DNA of 19,095 nt from an uncultured Oscillibacter sp. (GTDB taxonomy: Bacteria; Bacillota; Clostridia; Oscillospirales; Oscillospiraceae). Below are positions 6,806 to 14,887 of this stretch, piece after piece. Every line of letters begins with the position of its first letter. Position 1 is the first letter of the stretch. Location of the stretch: NCBI GenBank assembly GCA_910588005.1, contig CAJUQM010000015.1, positions 35,318 through 54,412 of the forward strand, read 5' to 3'. Under the pieces are notes generated by a model that made no database searches, had not been told where the DNA came from, and worked only from the letters and a program-made list of their open reading frames with translations. The position numbers and the translations under genes are program-made.

Positions 6806-6835
6806 ATCATACCACAGAGAAACGCCGTTTGTCAA
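6806..6835 (-). promoter_or_regulatory. Near-consensus sigma-A promoter of the TM1266-ABC operon
   Basis: Minus-strand TTGACA (6835-6830) is a perfect -35; an 18-nt spacer leads to TATGAT (6811-6806) with an upstream TGG (extended -10). Its strength, together with the downstream terminator, suggests constitutive initiation controlled by premature termination. Confidence 0.8.
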
Positions 6836-7247
6836 TCACCGTCCGACGGACGGCTCGCCGGAACAGACGCAAACGCAAGCTCGTTTCTCCAGAGCGCCAA
6901 TCGTGTCTACCGGCCACACGTCGGCTGCGGTCCCATATTCTCACCCATTCCCCTTTTTCCATCAATAAAAACGCCTCCATCGCCGGATTCCCACGGCGGC
7001 ACCGCCTGTTTTATTGTGATCCGCGCCTCCTTCAAGCAACCCGTATAACTGTATGATCGCCAAAAACGCGTTGCATCATTCCCGCCTGCTCCCATGGAGA
7101 GACCGGCAGGGACGCTCCGCCTTTTTCATAAGCCGCCTTGCCGCCATCCATTCACTGCCCCGATTCCATCCCAGATCCCTCCATTCGCTCCTGCGTGGCT
7201 GCCGGGGCATCCGGCGGCACTTTTCGCAGCGTCCCCCCATCCAGTTC
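6836..7247. other. Intergenic region without a recognised gene
   Basis: About 410 bases lie between the two divergent promoters. Short open frames exist on both strands (for example 6907-7095 on the minus strand), but none has a ribosome binding site, a recognisable protein pattern or a conserved neighbourhood. An imperfect hairpin followed by TTTTT near 7107-7129 (plus strand) and GC-rich inverted repeats near 6977-7010 are weak and not assigned. I see no RNA gene. A decayed gene cannot be excluded. Confidence 0.5.
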
Positions 7248-7277
7248 TTGCCAATTCCCGGCCCCATGTGCTATAAT
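7248..7277 (+). promoter_or_regulatory. Promoter for the GNAT/EamA gene pair
   Basis: TTGCCA (7248-7253), 18-nt spacer, then a perfect TATAAT (7272-7277), ending 30 nt before the GNAT start codon. A GAAGGAGGG ribosome binding site follows at 7291-7299. Confidence 0.75.
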
Positions 7278-7307
7278 GACGGTATTTACTGAAGGAGGGC
7301 GCCTTAT

Positions 7308-7739
7308 ATGCGGGAAATCAGAGATATTACATATGGCTCCGAGGAATACCTGGAGACGCTGGAACTGAGAAACAGAGTCATGCGGATTCCCCTGGGGCTG
7401 GACATCCATAAAGAGGATTTCAGCCACGAGCGGGAGTCTGCCGTCATCGGCTCCTTTGACGGCGAACGTCTGCTGGGCGTTGGCGTCATGAGTCATAAGG
7501 ACGTCTATAAGGTGGAGTACCTGTGCGTGGACTTTGACCTGCAGGGCAGTGGCGTGGGCGGAGCGCTGCTGGACCGCATGGAATCCATAGCGGCTGAACA
7601 GGGCGGAAAAAAGATGCATCTGGACGCCCGGGTGACCGCCCAGGATTTTTACACCCACCACGGCTATCAGACCGTGAGCGAGGTCTTTATTATGGAGTGC
7701 GCCCCCGTGCCCCATGTGGCCATGGAAAAACCGCTGTGA
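7308..7739 (+). CDS. GNAT family N-acetyltransferase
   Basis: A 143-residue single-domain acetyltransferase that would transfer an acetyl group from acetyl-CoA to an unknown amine in the cytoplasm. The GNAT core is readable: strand beta4 VYKVEYLCVDFDLQGSGVG (63-81), where QGSGVG (77-82 region) is motif A, the pyrophosphate-binding loop Q/RxxGxG/A, followed by the helix GALLDRMESIA. Then come strand beta5 KMHLDARVTAQDFYTHHGYQ, with the typical xFYxxxGY, and a tail ending CAPVPHVAMEK, a PHV-M-K ending seen in ElaA/YjcF-like members. The start follows GAAGGAGGG and a clear promoter. The next gene on the strand is an EamA-type membrane protein 85 nt downstream; a shared function is not implied by sequence. 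The substrate is unknown. Confidence 0.92.
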   Translation: MREIRDITYGSEEYLETLELRNRVMRIPLGLDIHKEDFSHERESAVIGSFDGERLLGVGVMSHKDVYKVEYLCVDFDLQGSGVGGALLDRMESIAAEQGGKKMHLDARVTAQDFYTHHGYQTVSEVFIMECAPVPHVAMEKPL

Positions 7740-7824
7740 CGGCGCACTTTCGCCTCATATCGTCTCTCATCCGGCGCTATGCCGGTTCCAAATACCTTCC
7801 GGACGGAGCAGAGGGGGCATCTTT

Positions 7825-8238
7825 ATGTGGTTTATCCTGGCGCTTTTGTCGGCGGTCTTTGCCGCTCTGACCTCTATTTTAGCAAAGGCCGGCATTGAGG
7901 GCGTTCCCTCCAATCTGGCCACCGCCATCCGCACCGCCGTGGTGCTGGTTATGGCCTGGGGCATGGTATTCCTCACCAACACCCAGGGCGGAATCGGCGA
8001 CATCAGCCGGAAGAGCTGGCTGTTTCTGATTCTCTCCGGCCTGGCCACCGGGGCGTCCTGGCTGTGCTATTACAAAGCCCTCCAAATCGGCGAAGCCTCT
8101 AAAGTGGTTCCCGTTGACAAATTGAGCGTGGTCATCACACTGGCACTGGCCTTCGTGTTCCTCCACGAGAAATTCACAGCCAAGTCCCTGGCCGGCTGCG
8201 TCCTCATCGGCCTGGGAACACTGTTGATGGTCTTGTGA
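7825..8238 (+). CDS. EamA-family transporter, single-domain (half-size DMT protein)
   Basis: A 137-residue integral membrane protein of the drug/metabolite transporter superfamily. It has five hydrophobic helices: about 1-22, 33-54, 62-84, 93-113 and 120-137. It corresponds to one EamA repeat, not the ten-helix fused form, so it would work as a homodimer. Typical EamA wording is present: KAGIEGVPSNLATAIRT in the first half, then ASWLCYYKALQIGEASKVVP and DKLSVVITLALAFVFLHEKF, where the xFLHE motif near helix 4 is diagnostic. The start at 7825 is chosen because GAGGGGG lies 8 nt upstream and the protein begins directly in the first helix; the upstream in-frame extension is hydrophilic and overlaps the GNAT gene. 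The substrate cannot be inferred. A strong terminator follows. Confidence 0.88.
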   Translation: MWFILALLSAVFAALTSILAKAGIEGVPSNLATAIRTAVVLVMAWGMVFLTNTQGGIGDISRKSWLFLILSGLATGASWLCYYKALQIGEASKVVPVDKLSVVITLALAFVFLHEKFTAKSLAGCVLIGLGTLLMVL

Positions 8239-8252
8239 GAACGCAGGCAGAA

Positions 8253-8287
8253 GGGAGGCGCCCCCATGGGGACGCCTCCCTTTTTTT
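8253..8287 (+). terminator. Intrinsic terminator after the EamA gene
   Basis: An 8-bp stem GGGAGGCG/CGCCTCCC (8253-8260 with 8273-8280), with further pairing of CCCC and GGGG inside, is followed by seven Ts (8281-8287). The T-run touches the stop codon of the converging malQ gene. Confidence 0.85.
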
Positions 8288-9759
8288 CAGCAGCGGCTGA
8301 ACGCCGCCGTCATAGACCGAATTTCCTCTGCCAGCTCCTGTGAGACCTGCCCGGGCAGCAGGCGCCAGCACCAATTTCCCTCCGCCACGCCGGGAACGTT
8401 CAGCCTCGCCTCACTGCCCAGGCCCAGATAGTCCTGCATCTGGGCGACAAACAGCTCCGCCACACTGCTCTGTCCACACCGGAGCAAGGCCTTTCGAACG
8501 CTCTCCGCACCGGATACGCCCAGATACGTCTCTGCAAAGGCCCGCTCCTCCGGGGACGCATGCTCGTACCAGCCCACGGCGGTATCGTTGTCGTGGGTGC
8601 CGGTGTAGCAGATGCAGCCGGGCTGGTAATGATGGGGCAAATAGGCGTTGTCCGGCCCAGAGAAGGCAAACTCCAGCACCTTCATACCCGGCAGTCCCGC
8701 CTCATCCCGCAGCCGGTGCACCGCGTCGGTCAAAATCCCCAGATCCTCGGCGATGTAAGCCGTCTTGGGAAACCAGCTGGTCAATACCCGCAGCAGATCC
8801 ATGCCGGGACCCTTCTCCCAGGCCCCTGCTTTGGCGGTATCCGACTCCGCGGGAACGGCCCAATAGCTCTCCAGCCCCCGGAAGTGGTCGATCCGGATGG
8901 CATCAAACAGTCTGCTGGCGCCCCCCACCCGGCGAATCCACCAGCCAAAGCCATCCTGTTTCATGGCCGGCCAGTTGTACAGGGGATTGCCCCAGAGCTG
9001 GCCCTCCTCCGAGAAATAGTCCGGCGGAACCCCCGCCACTTTCGAGGGCCGGCCCTCACCGTCCAGCAGGAACTCTCCCCGCTCCGACCATACGTCGGCG
9101 GAATCCAGAGAGACGTAAATGGGCATATCGCCGATCACCCTTACGCCGTTTTCATTGGCATACTCCTTCAGCTCTGCCCACTGGGAGAAAAACCAATACT
9201 GTACGTAGGAGCGAAAGGCCACATCCTCCGCCAGCTCCCGCCGCCAGTGCTCCAGGGCGGCAGGCTCATGGCGGCGAAGCCCCTCCTCCGGCCACTGGAA
9301 CCACGCCTGGCCCTGGAAGCGGATTTTAGCGGCGCGGTACAGCACGTACTCCGCCAGCCAGGGATTCTTCTCCGCAAAGTCCCGCACTTTGCCGTCTCCC
9401 TCGCCTCTGGCCCGCTGAAACGCCTTGCGCAGCAACGGCTCCCGGAGCCGGTAAAGCGCTCCGTAGTCAATTCGGGCGGAGGACGGGACCTTGGCGGCCT
9501 CCAGATCCGCCCTGTCCAGCAGCCCCTCCTCTGCCAGACGTTCCAAGTCAATTAAAAGGGGATTGCCCGCGAAAGTAGATTCACTGGTATAGGGGGAGTT
9601 GCCCGCCCCGGTGGGGCCGATGGGCAGAATCTGCCACCAGCGCTGGCCTGCGTCATGGAGAAAGTCCACAAACTCCCGGGCCTCCCTCCCCAGAACGCCG
9701 GCGCCATAGGACCCCGGCAGAGAAAAAATCGGCAGCAGAATGCCGGCGGAACGCTCCAT
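8287..9759 (-). CDS. malQ: 4-alpha-glucanotransferase (amylomaltase, GH77)
   Basis: A 490-residue cytoplasmic enzyme that transfers segments of alpha-1,4-glucan between maltooligosaccharides, used in maltodextrin and glycogen metabolism. The GH77 motifs are in order: GILLPIFSLPGSYGAG (6-21), the GPTGAGNSPY(T)S substrate loop (48-59), GDMPIYVSLDSADVW (210-224), nucleophile Asp291 in AIRIDHFRG, acid/base Glu338 in IAEDLG, and the third carboxylate Asp390 in TGTHDND. Length matches short bacterial amylomaltases of the Thermus type, without the N-terminal extension of E. coli MalQ. The ATG at 9759 is preceded by AAGGAGAGG. It is transcribed from its own promoter after the arginine operon terminator and has no maltose transport or phosphorylase neighbours here. 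Confidence 0.97.
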   Translation of the reverse strand: MERSAGILLPIFSLPGSYGAGVLGREAREFVDFLHDAGQRWWQILPIGPTGAGNSPYTSESTFAGNPLLIDLERLAEEGLLDRADLEAAKVPSSARIDYGALYRLREPLLRKAFQRARGEGDGKVRDFAEKNPWLAEYVLYRAAKIRFQGQAWFQWPEEGLRRHEPAALEHWRRELAEDVAFRSYVQYWFFSQWAELKEYANENGVRVIGDMPIYVSLDSADVWSERGEFLLDGEGRPSKVAGVPPDYFSEEGQLWGNPLYNWPAMKQDGFGWWIRRVGGASRLFDAIRIDHFRGLESYWAVPAESDTAKAGAWEKGPGMDLLRVLTSWFPKTAYIAEDLGILTDAVHRLRDEAGLPGMKVLEFAFSGPDNAYLPHHYQPGCICYTGTHDNDTAVGWYEHASPEERAFAETYLGVSGAESVRKALLRCGQSSVAELFVAQMQDYLGLGSEARLNVPGVAEGNWCWRLLPGQVSQELAEEIRSMTAAFSRC

Positions 9760-9824
9760 AAAAACCTCTCCTTTTTCTCAGAACCCGTATTCCCCCCGGG
9801 AACCGCGCTCCGTTTCAATCCATT

Positions 9825-9853
9825 ATTTTAGGAGGAAGGGCGGCGGCTGTCAA
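9825..9853 (-). promoter_or_regulatory. Promoter of malQ
   Basis: Minus-strand TTGACA (9853-9848), exact 17-nt spacer, TAAAAT (9830-9825). It lies just downstream of the argF terminator, so malQ is an independent unit. The leader to the ATG is about 60 nt. Confidence 0.8.
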
Positions 9854-9868
9854 GCCGCTTTTTTGCCG

Positions 9869-9896
9869 AAAAACGCCCCCGGCAAAGCCGGGGGCG
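9869..9896 (-). terminator. Intrinsic terminator of the arginine operon
   Basis: On the minus strand a perfect 10-bp stem CGCCCCCGGC/GCCGGGGGCG (9896-9887 with 9883-9874), 3-nt loop TTT, is followed by TTTTTC. It begins 9 nt after the argF stop. Confidence 0.9.
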
Positions 9897-9904
9897 AACT
9901 CCTC

Positions 9905-10888
9905 TCACTTCATGAGCTGGTACATAACCGCCTTGATGGTGTGCATCCGGTTCTCCGCCTCGTCGAAAACAATGGAGGCGGGGGACTCGAACACCTCGTC
10001 GGTGACCTCCATCGACTCCCGGCCAAATTTCTCACCCATCTCTTTTCCCACAGCTGTCCTGTGGTCATGATAGGCGGGCAGGCAGTGCATAAACCTGCAC
10101 TGGGGACCGGCGTTGTCCATCAGGGCCTTTGTCACCTGATAGGGACCCAGGGCCGCAATGCGCTCCTGCCAAACCTCTACAGGCTCGCCCATAGAAACCC
10201 AGACGTCGGTGTACAGCACATCGGCGTTTTTCGTGGCCTCCATAGGATCCTGGATAAACTCCAGCACCGCGCCGGTCTCCCCGGCGATCTTCCGGCAGGT
10301 TTCCACCAGGGCGGGCGCGGGCATATATGCCTGGGGCGCGCAGGCTACAAAGTGCATCCCCATCTTGGCGCAGCCCACCATGAGGGAGTTCCCCATGTTG
10401 AACCGGGCGTCTCCCAAATACACCAGCTTCACACCCTCCAGTCTCCCGAAGTGCTCCCGAATGGTGAGAAAATCCGCCAAAATCTGGGTGGGGTGGAACT
10501 CATTGGTCAGCCCGTTGAACACCGGTACCCCGGCATAGGCCGCAAGCTCCTCCACCAGATCCTGTCCGAAACCCCGGTACTCAATCCCGTCGTACATCCG
10601 CCCCAGCACCCGGGCGGTGTCGGCAATGGACTCTTTCATCCCGATCTGGGAACCGGTGGGTCCCAGGTAGGTGCTCCCCATCCCCAGGTCCTGGGCCGCC
10701 ACCTCAAAGGCACAGCGGGTGCGGGTGGAGGTCTTTTCAAAGATCAGGGCCACATTCCTGCCCTCTAAGTACCGGTGGGGAATCCCCGCCTTCTTCTTGG
10801 CCTTTAAATCAGCGGCAGTATCCAGAAACTGCCCGATCTCCGCCGGGGTAAAATCCAGGAGCTTTAAGAAATGAGTGTGGTTATCCAT
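9905..10888 (-). CDS. argF: Ornithine carbamoyltransferase
   Basis: A 327-residue cytoplasmic enzyme that makes citrulline from ornithine and carbamoyl phosphate, the sixth step to arginine. Visible sites: the carbamoyl-phosphate loop STRTR (54-58), HPTQ (132-135), the ornithine-binding DVWVSMGE (228-235), and HCLP (268-271). The C-terminal part (HDHRTAVGKEM, MEVTDEVFES, ENRMHTIKAVM) resembles the E. coli ArgF/ArgI and ArcB branch more than the shorter HCLPAHRGEEV branch. Sequence cannot separate a biosynthetic from a catabolic role, but its position as last gene of the biosynthetic cluster argues for synthesis. The start is preceded by AAAGGA 11 nt upstream. A 75-nt gap separates it from argD, and the operon terminator follows directly. 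Confidence 0.97.
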   Translation of the reverse strand: MDNHTHFLKLLDFTPAEIGQFLDTAADLKAKKKAGIPHRYLEGRNVALIFEKTSTRTRCAFEVAAQDLGMGSTYLGPTGSQIGMKESIADTARVLGRMYDGIEYRGFGQDLVEELAAYAGVPVFNGLTNEFHPTQILADFLTIREHFGRLEGVKLVYLGDARFNMGNSLMVGCAKMGMHFVACAPQAYMPAPALVETCRKIAGETGAVLEFIQDPMEATKNADVLYTDVWVSMGEPVEVWQERIAALGPYQVTKALMDNAGPQCRFMHCLPAYHDHRTAVGKEMGEKFGRESMEVTDEVFESPASIVFDEAENRMHTIKAVMYQLMK

Positions 10889-10963
10889 GGGCGTTACGTC
10901 CTTTCATGTGGGGATATTTCGATTGGGAACCTTGAAGCGGCGCATTTGCCGCCGCCTGTCTTC

Positions 10964-12139
10964 TCAGGAGAGGGTCTTTTTCATAATCTCCAGGCCCCGG
11001 TCCATCTCCGCCTCCGTGATGACCAGCGGCGGCAGCAGCCGCATGCCCGGTCCGGCGGTGAGCACCAGAAGGCCGTTTTCAATGAGCCGGTTGGCAATGT
11101 CTTTATTGGTATAGCCGTTCTCAACCTCAATGCCGATCATCAGCCCCAGTCCCCGCGTCTTGCCGAAGCAGGGCAGGTTCAGCGCCTCAATACCCCTGCG
11201 GAGATGGTCGCCCTTGGCCTTGACAGCCTCCAAAAAGGCGCCGTCCAGCGTTTTCTGTACCACCAGTCCCGCCGCGGCGCAGACGGGGTTCGCGCCAAAG
11301 GTGGTGGCATGGGTCCCCGGTCCCAGCACATCCCTGCACTTCTCCCCGGCCAGGAAGCCGCTCATGGGCAGCCCTCCGGCGATGCCCTTGGCAAAGGAGA
11401 CCGCATCCGGCAAAATGCCGTACTGCTGGAAGGCAAAGAGGCTCCCCGTGCGGCCCACGCCGGTCTGGACCTCGTCCACCAGCAGCAGCCAGTCCCGCCC
11501 GGCGCAGAGCTTCGCTGCGGCCTGTACATAGTCCTTGTCCAGAGGAAGCACGCCGCCCTCGCCCTGAACCAGCTCCACCATCACGGCACATACGTCGTCC
11601 CCCGCGGTCTCCAGCGCGGAGAGATCGTTGGCCCCGGCGTACCGGAACCCCTCGGTAAAGGGGAAGAAGTAATTATGGAACACGTCCTGTCCCGTGGCCT
11701 TCAGCGTGGTGATGGTCCGGCCGTGGAAAGAATTCTTCAAGGTAATGATCGTGCTCCGGCCCTGTCCGTATTTGTCAAAGCTGTACTTCCGGGCCATCTT
11801 AATCATGCCCTCATTGGCCTCTCCGCCGCCGTTGGCAAAGAATACGCAGCTCTCCCCGGTGCGCTTGCAGAGAACCTCCGCCAGCCGGGCGGCGGGTTCG
11901 GTGTAAAAGAGGTTGGACACATGGCCCAGTTTTCCCGCCTGGGCCGTGATGGCCTCCGTCCAGGGCTGGAATCCATAGCCCAAGTCCGTCACACCGATGC
12001 CGCTGGTAAAGTCGATATACTCCCGTCCCTCCGGGTCATAGAGGCGCGCTCCCTCTCCGTGGTCAACGGCCACCGGAAACCGCCCGTAGGTGTTCATGAT
12101 ATACTGTTGGGTCAGATCTTTGATCTCCTGAGAAGTCAT
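10964..12139 (-). CDS. argD: Acetylornithine aminotransferase
   Basis: A 391-residue class-III PLP aminotransferase converting N-acetylglutamate semialdehyde and glutamate to N-acetylornithine and 2-oxoglutarate. The Schiff-base lysine is K251 in SFAKGIAGGLPMSGF; the cofactor ring Asp is D222 in VDEVQTGVGRTG; FHGRT (138-142) and the substrate-side TSGIGV (45-50) are present. The phosphate-binding stretch reads FANGGGEANE (101-110), where most ArgD proteins have NSGAEANE or NSGTEANE. The start lies 2 nt after the argB stop, and its GGGAGGAA ribosome binding site is formed by the last argB codons, so translation is coupled. Length is normal. Related ornithine or GABA transaminases are unlikely given the context. 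Confidence 0.96.
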   Translation of the reverse strand: MTSQEIKDLTQQYIMNTYGRFPVAVDHGEGARLYDPEGREYIDFTSGIGVTDLGYGFQPWTEAITAQAGKLGHVSNLFYTEPAARLAEVLCKRTGESCVFFANGGGEANEGMIKMARKYSFDKYGQGRSTIITLKNSFHGRTITTLKATGQDVFHNYFFPFTEGFRYAGANDLSALETAGDDVCAVMVELVQGEGGVLPLDKDYVQAAAKLCAGRDWLLLVDEVQTGVGRTGSLFAFQQYGILPDAVSFAKGIAGGLPMSGFLAGEKCRDVLGPGTHATTFGANPVCAAAGLVVQKTLDGAFLEAVKAKGDHLRRGIEALNLPCFGKTRGLGLMIGIEVENGYTNKDIANRLIENGLLVLTAGPGMRLLPPLVITEAEMDRGLEIMKKTLS

Positions 12140-12141
12140 GG

Positions 12142-13002
<861 letters not shown>

Positions 13003-13044
13003 GTCGATCAGCTCTTTTCTTGAAAAAATCAGAGAGGCCGCCGG

Positions 13045-13365
13045 TTATCCGCCTCTTCCGTCCCGGATCAGGGCGGCGGCAATTCCGGTGAAGGGCGCGC
13101 CGCAGAGCAAAAGAAGCCGGGCGCCGTCATCCCTCCAGGAGGCGTCAAACAGATTGACGGAATAGGTATTGTCGCCGGACAGCCGGACAATTCCCGCCAT
13201 GCGCAAAAGCCCGTAGACAGTCCCCCCGGCCAGCGCGGCCAGGATCAGCCAGATCAAAAGCCGCAAGGCTCTCCGCCTTCTGTCCAGGCACCACCCAGCA
13301 GCCCGGCAAACCACAATCGCCGCCATCACTCCGGCCACAACCGGGAAAAAGAGGAACGCAACCAT
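13045..13365 (-). CDS. Hypothetical small membrane protein within the arginine operon
   Basis: A 106-residue protein I do not recognise. It begins MVAFLFFPVVAGVMAAIVV, a strongly hydrophobic helix (1-24), then a basic loop LDRRRRA (27-33), a second helix LLIWLILAALAGGTVYGLL (about 36-54), a polar stretch with SGDNTYSVNLFDASWRDD, and a third hydrophobic segment LLLLCGAPFTGIAAALI (about 84-100). The Arg-rich loop suggests an orientation by the positive-inside rule. The start is uncertain: ATG at 13365 or an in-frame TTG at 13371, with a GGAGGGAG site 12-18 nt upstream; a longer frame to 13455 reads Arg/Gly-rich and is not used. It sits between argJ and argB on the same strand, which is unusual. 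A role in arginine or ornithine export would be guesswork. Confidence 0.6.
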   Translation of the reverse strand: MVAFLFFPVVAGVMAAIVVCRAAGWCLDRRRRALRLLIWLILAALAGGTVYGLLRMAGIVRLSGDNTYSVNLFDASWRDDGARLLLLCGAPFTGIAAALIRDGRGG

Positions 13366-13559
13366 ACCCAAAGGACCTGTCTCCCTCCCTGAAAATTGCG
13401 GCCGGGTCCGTCCCCGGCCTCCCCGACGGCAGCGGAAAGGCGGAATTGCCTCCAAGGCGATTCGCCTTCTGTACGCGGTGAAAACACCGTGCCTTCAGCC
13501 CTCTTGACCGCCGTCTCCAGGCTGGCCGGGGAAGTGAAAGGGCAGACAAAATCTCTGCC

Positions 13560-14786
13560 TTACGTCCGGTAATCCCCGTTGATTTTGATATAGTCGTAGG
13601 TGATATCGCAGCCCCAGCAGGTGCATGCCGCTTCGCCCTCGCCCATGGAGATTAAAATCTCCACATCGTGCTCTGTCAAAATCTTTTTCGCCAATTCCTC
13701 GTCAAAGTCCAGTCCTCTTCCCTTCCCGCACACCGCGATCTCCCCGGCGGCGCTGGCAAACCGGACATCCACCTTGTTTGGGTCAAACGTCTCCCCGGAG
13801 TAGCCCATGGCGCACAGGACCCGGCCCCAGTTGGCGTCCGCGCCGAAAATGGCGGCCTTGGTCAGCGTGGAGGAGATGACGGATTTGGCGATGGTCTCAG
13901 CCGAGGCCTCGCAGGCGGCCCCGGAGACCGTGCAGGTGACAAGGTGCTTAGCGCCCTCGCCGTCGGAGGCCATCTTTTTGGCAAGCAGCGTACACAGCGC
14001 CCTCATGGCCGCAAGGAAGGCATCGTAATCCGCGCCCCGTTCCACAATGGCCGCGTTTCCCGCCAAGCCGTTGGCCAGAACGCAGCAGGTATCGTTGGTG
14101 GAGGTGTCGCCGTCCACGCTGATGCGGTTAAAGCTGACGTTCACCGTCTCCAGCAGGGCGGACTTTATCATCGCCGGGGAAATGGCGCAGTCGGTGGTGA
14201 GGAAGCAGAGCATAGTGCCCATGTTGGGATGGATCATGCCGCTGCCCTTGGCAATTCCCCCCAGGCGGACGGTCTTTCCGCCGATCACCGTCTCCACCGC
14301 AGCCTCTTTCTTCTCCGTGTCGGTGGTCATAATGGCGTGGGCCGCGGCGTCGCTGGCCTCCGGGGACCGCTCCAGAGCGGCGTACAGCGCCGGAACGCCC
14401 TCCTCAATGGCCCCGATATTGATGGTCTGGCCGATGACGCCGGTAGAGGACACCAGCACGTCCCCGGCCGCGCAGCCAATGGCCGCAGCAGCCGCCGCGC
14501 ACATCCGCTCCGCATACTCCTCTCCATGGGGGGCACAGGCGTTGGCGTTGCCGCTGTTGGCTATCACGGCCCGGGCCTTTCCATCCTCCAGATGGGCCAG
14601 ATCCACATGAACCGGCGCGGCCTTGACCACATTTTTTGTAAACACCGCCGCCGCCGCGCAGTCCACATCAGAGACGATGAGAGCCACGTCTTTTTTCCAC
14701 GCGGCGTGGGTTTTAACTCCTACATGGACGCCGGCAGCCCGGAACCCCTGGGCCGCGCAGACGCCGCCGTTGATAAAATTCAGCAT
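13560..14786 (-). CDS. argJ: Bifunctional glutamate N-acetyltransferase / ornithine acetyltransferase
   Basis: A 408-residue enzyme that moves the acetyl group from N-acetylornithine to glutamate, releasing ornithine and regenerating acetylglutamate; bifunctional members also use acetyl-CoA. It is made as a precursor that cleaves itself before a catalytic Thr. The cleavage region is KGSGMIHPNMGTML (180-193) with Thr191; the residue before it is Gly190, where Ala is the common residue. Other family marks are SGNANAC (78-84), SSTGVIGQ (113-120), VDGDTSTNDTCC and the C-terminal region with GRVLCAMGYSG. The start at 14786 has GAGGTG 8 nt upstream; the frame extends to 14891 but that overlaps argC and lacks a site. 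Its presence means the operon runs the cyclic pathway and does not need argE. Confidence 0.97.
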   Translation of the reverse strand: MLNFINGGVCAAQGFRAAGVHVGVKTHAAWKKDVALIVSDVDCAAAAVFTKNVVKAAPVHVDLAHLEDGKARAVIANSGNANACAPHGEEYAERMCAAAAAAIGCAAGDVLVSSTGVIGQTINIGAIEEGVPALYAALERSPEASDAAAHAIMTTDTEKKEAAVETVIGGKTVRLGGIAKGSGMIHPNMGTMLCFLTTDCAISPAMIKSALLETVNVSFNRISVDGDTSTNDTCCVLANGLAGNAAIVERGADYDAFLAAMRALCTLLAKKMASDGEGAKHLVTCTVSGAACEASAETIAKSVISSTLTKAAIFGADANWGRVLCAMGYSGETFDPNKVDVRFASAAGEIAVCGKGRGLDFDEELAKKILTEHDVEILISMGEGEAACTCWGCDITYDYIKINGDYRT

Positions 14787-14887
14787 AGTCGTCACCTCGT
14801 TGTTGGAATTGGAGACGCGGACAGAACCTGGGACGCCGTTTGGGCCAGCCGGGAATCCATCCGCCGGAGCGGCGTCTCCCCGGCGGG

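Noticed and set aside
6907..7095. 62-codon open frame on the minus strand in the intergenic region
   Set aside because: No ribosome binding site, no hydrophobic or domain pattern and no conserved context.
13366..13455. Longer N-terminus for the small membrane protein in the arginine operon
   Set aside because: The added residues are Arg/Gly-rich and the upstream ATG has no ribosome binding site; the GGAGGGAG site lies inside this stretch.
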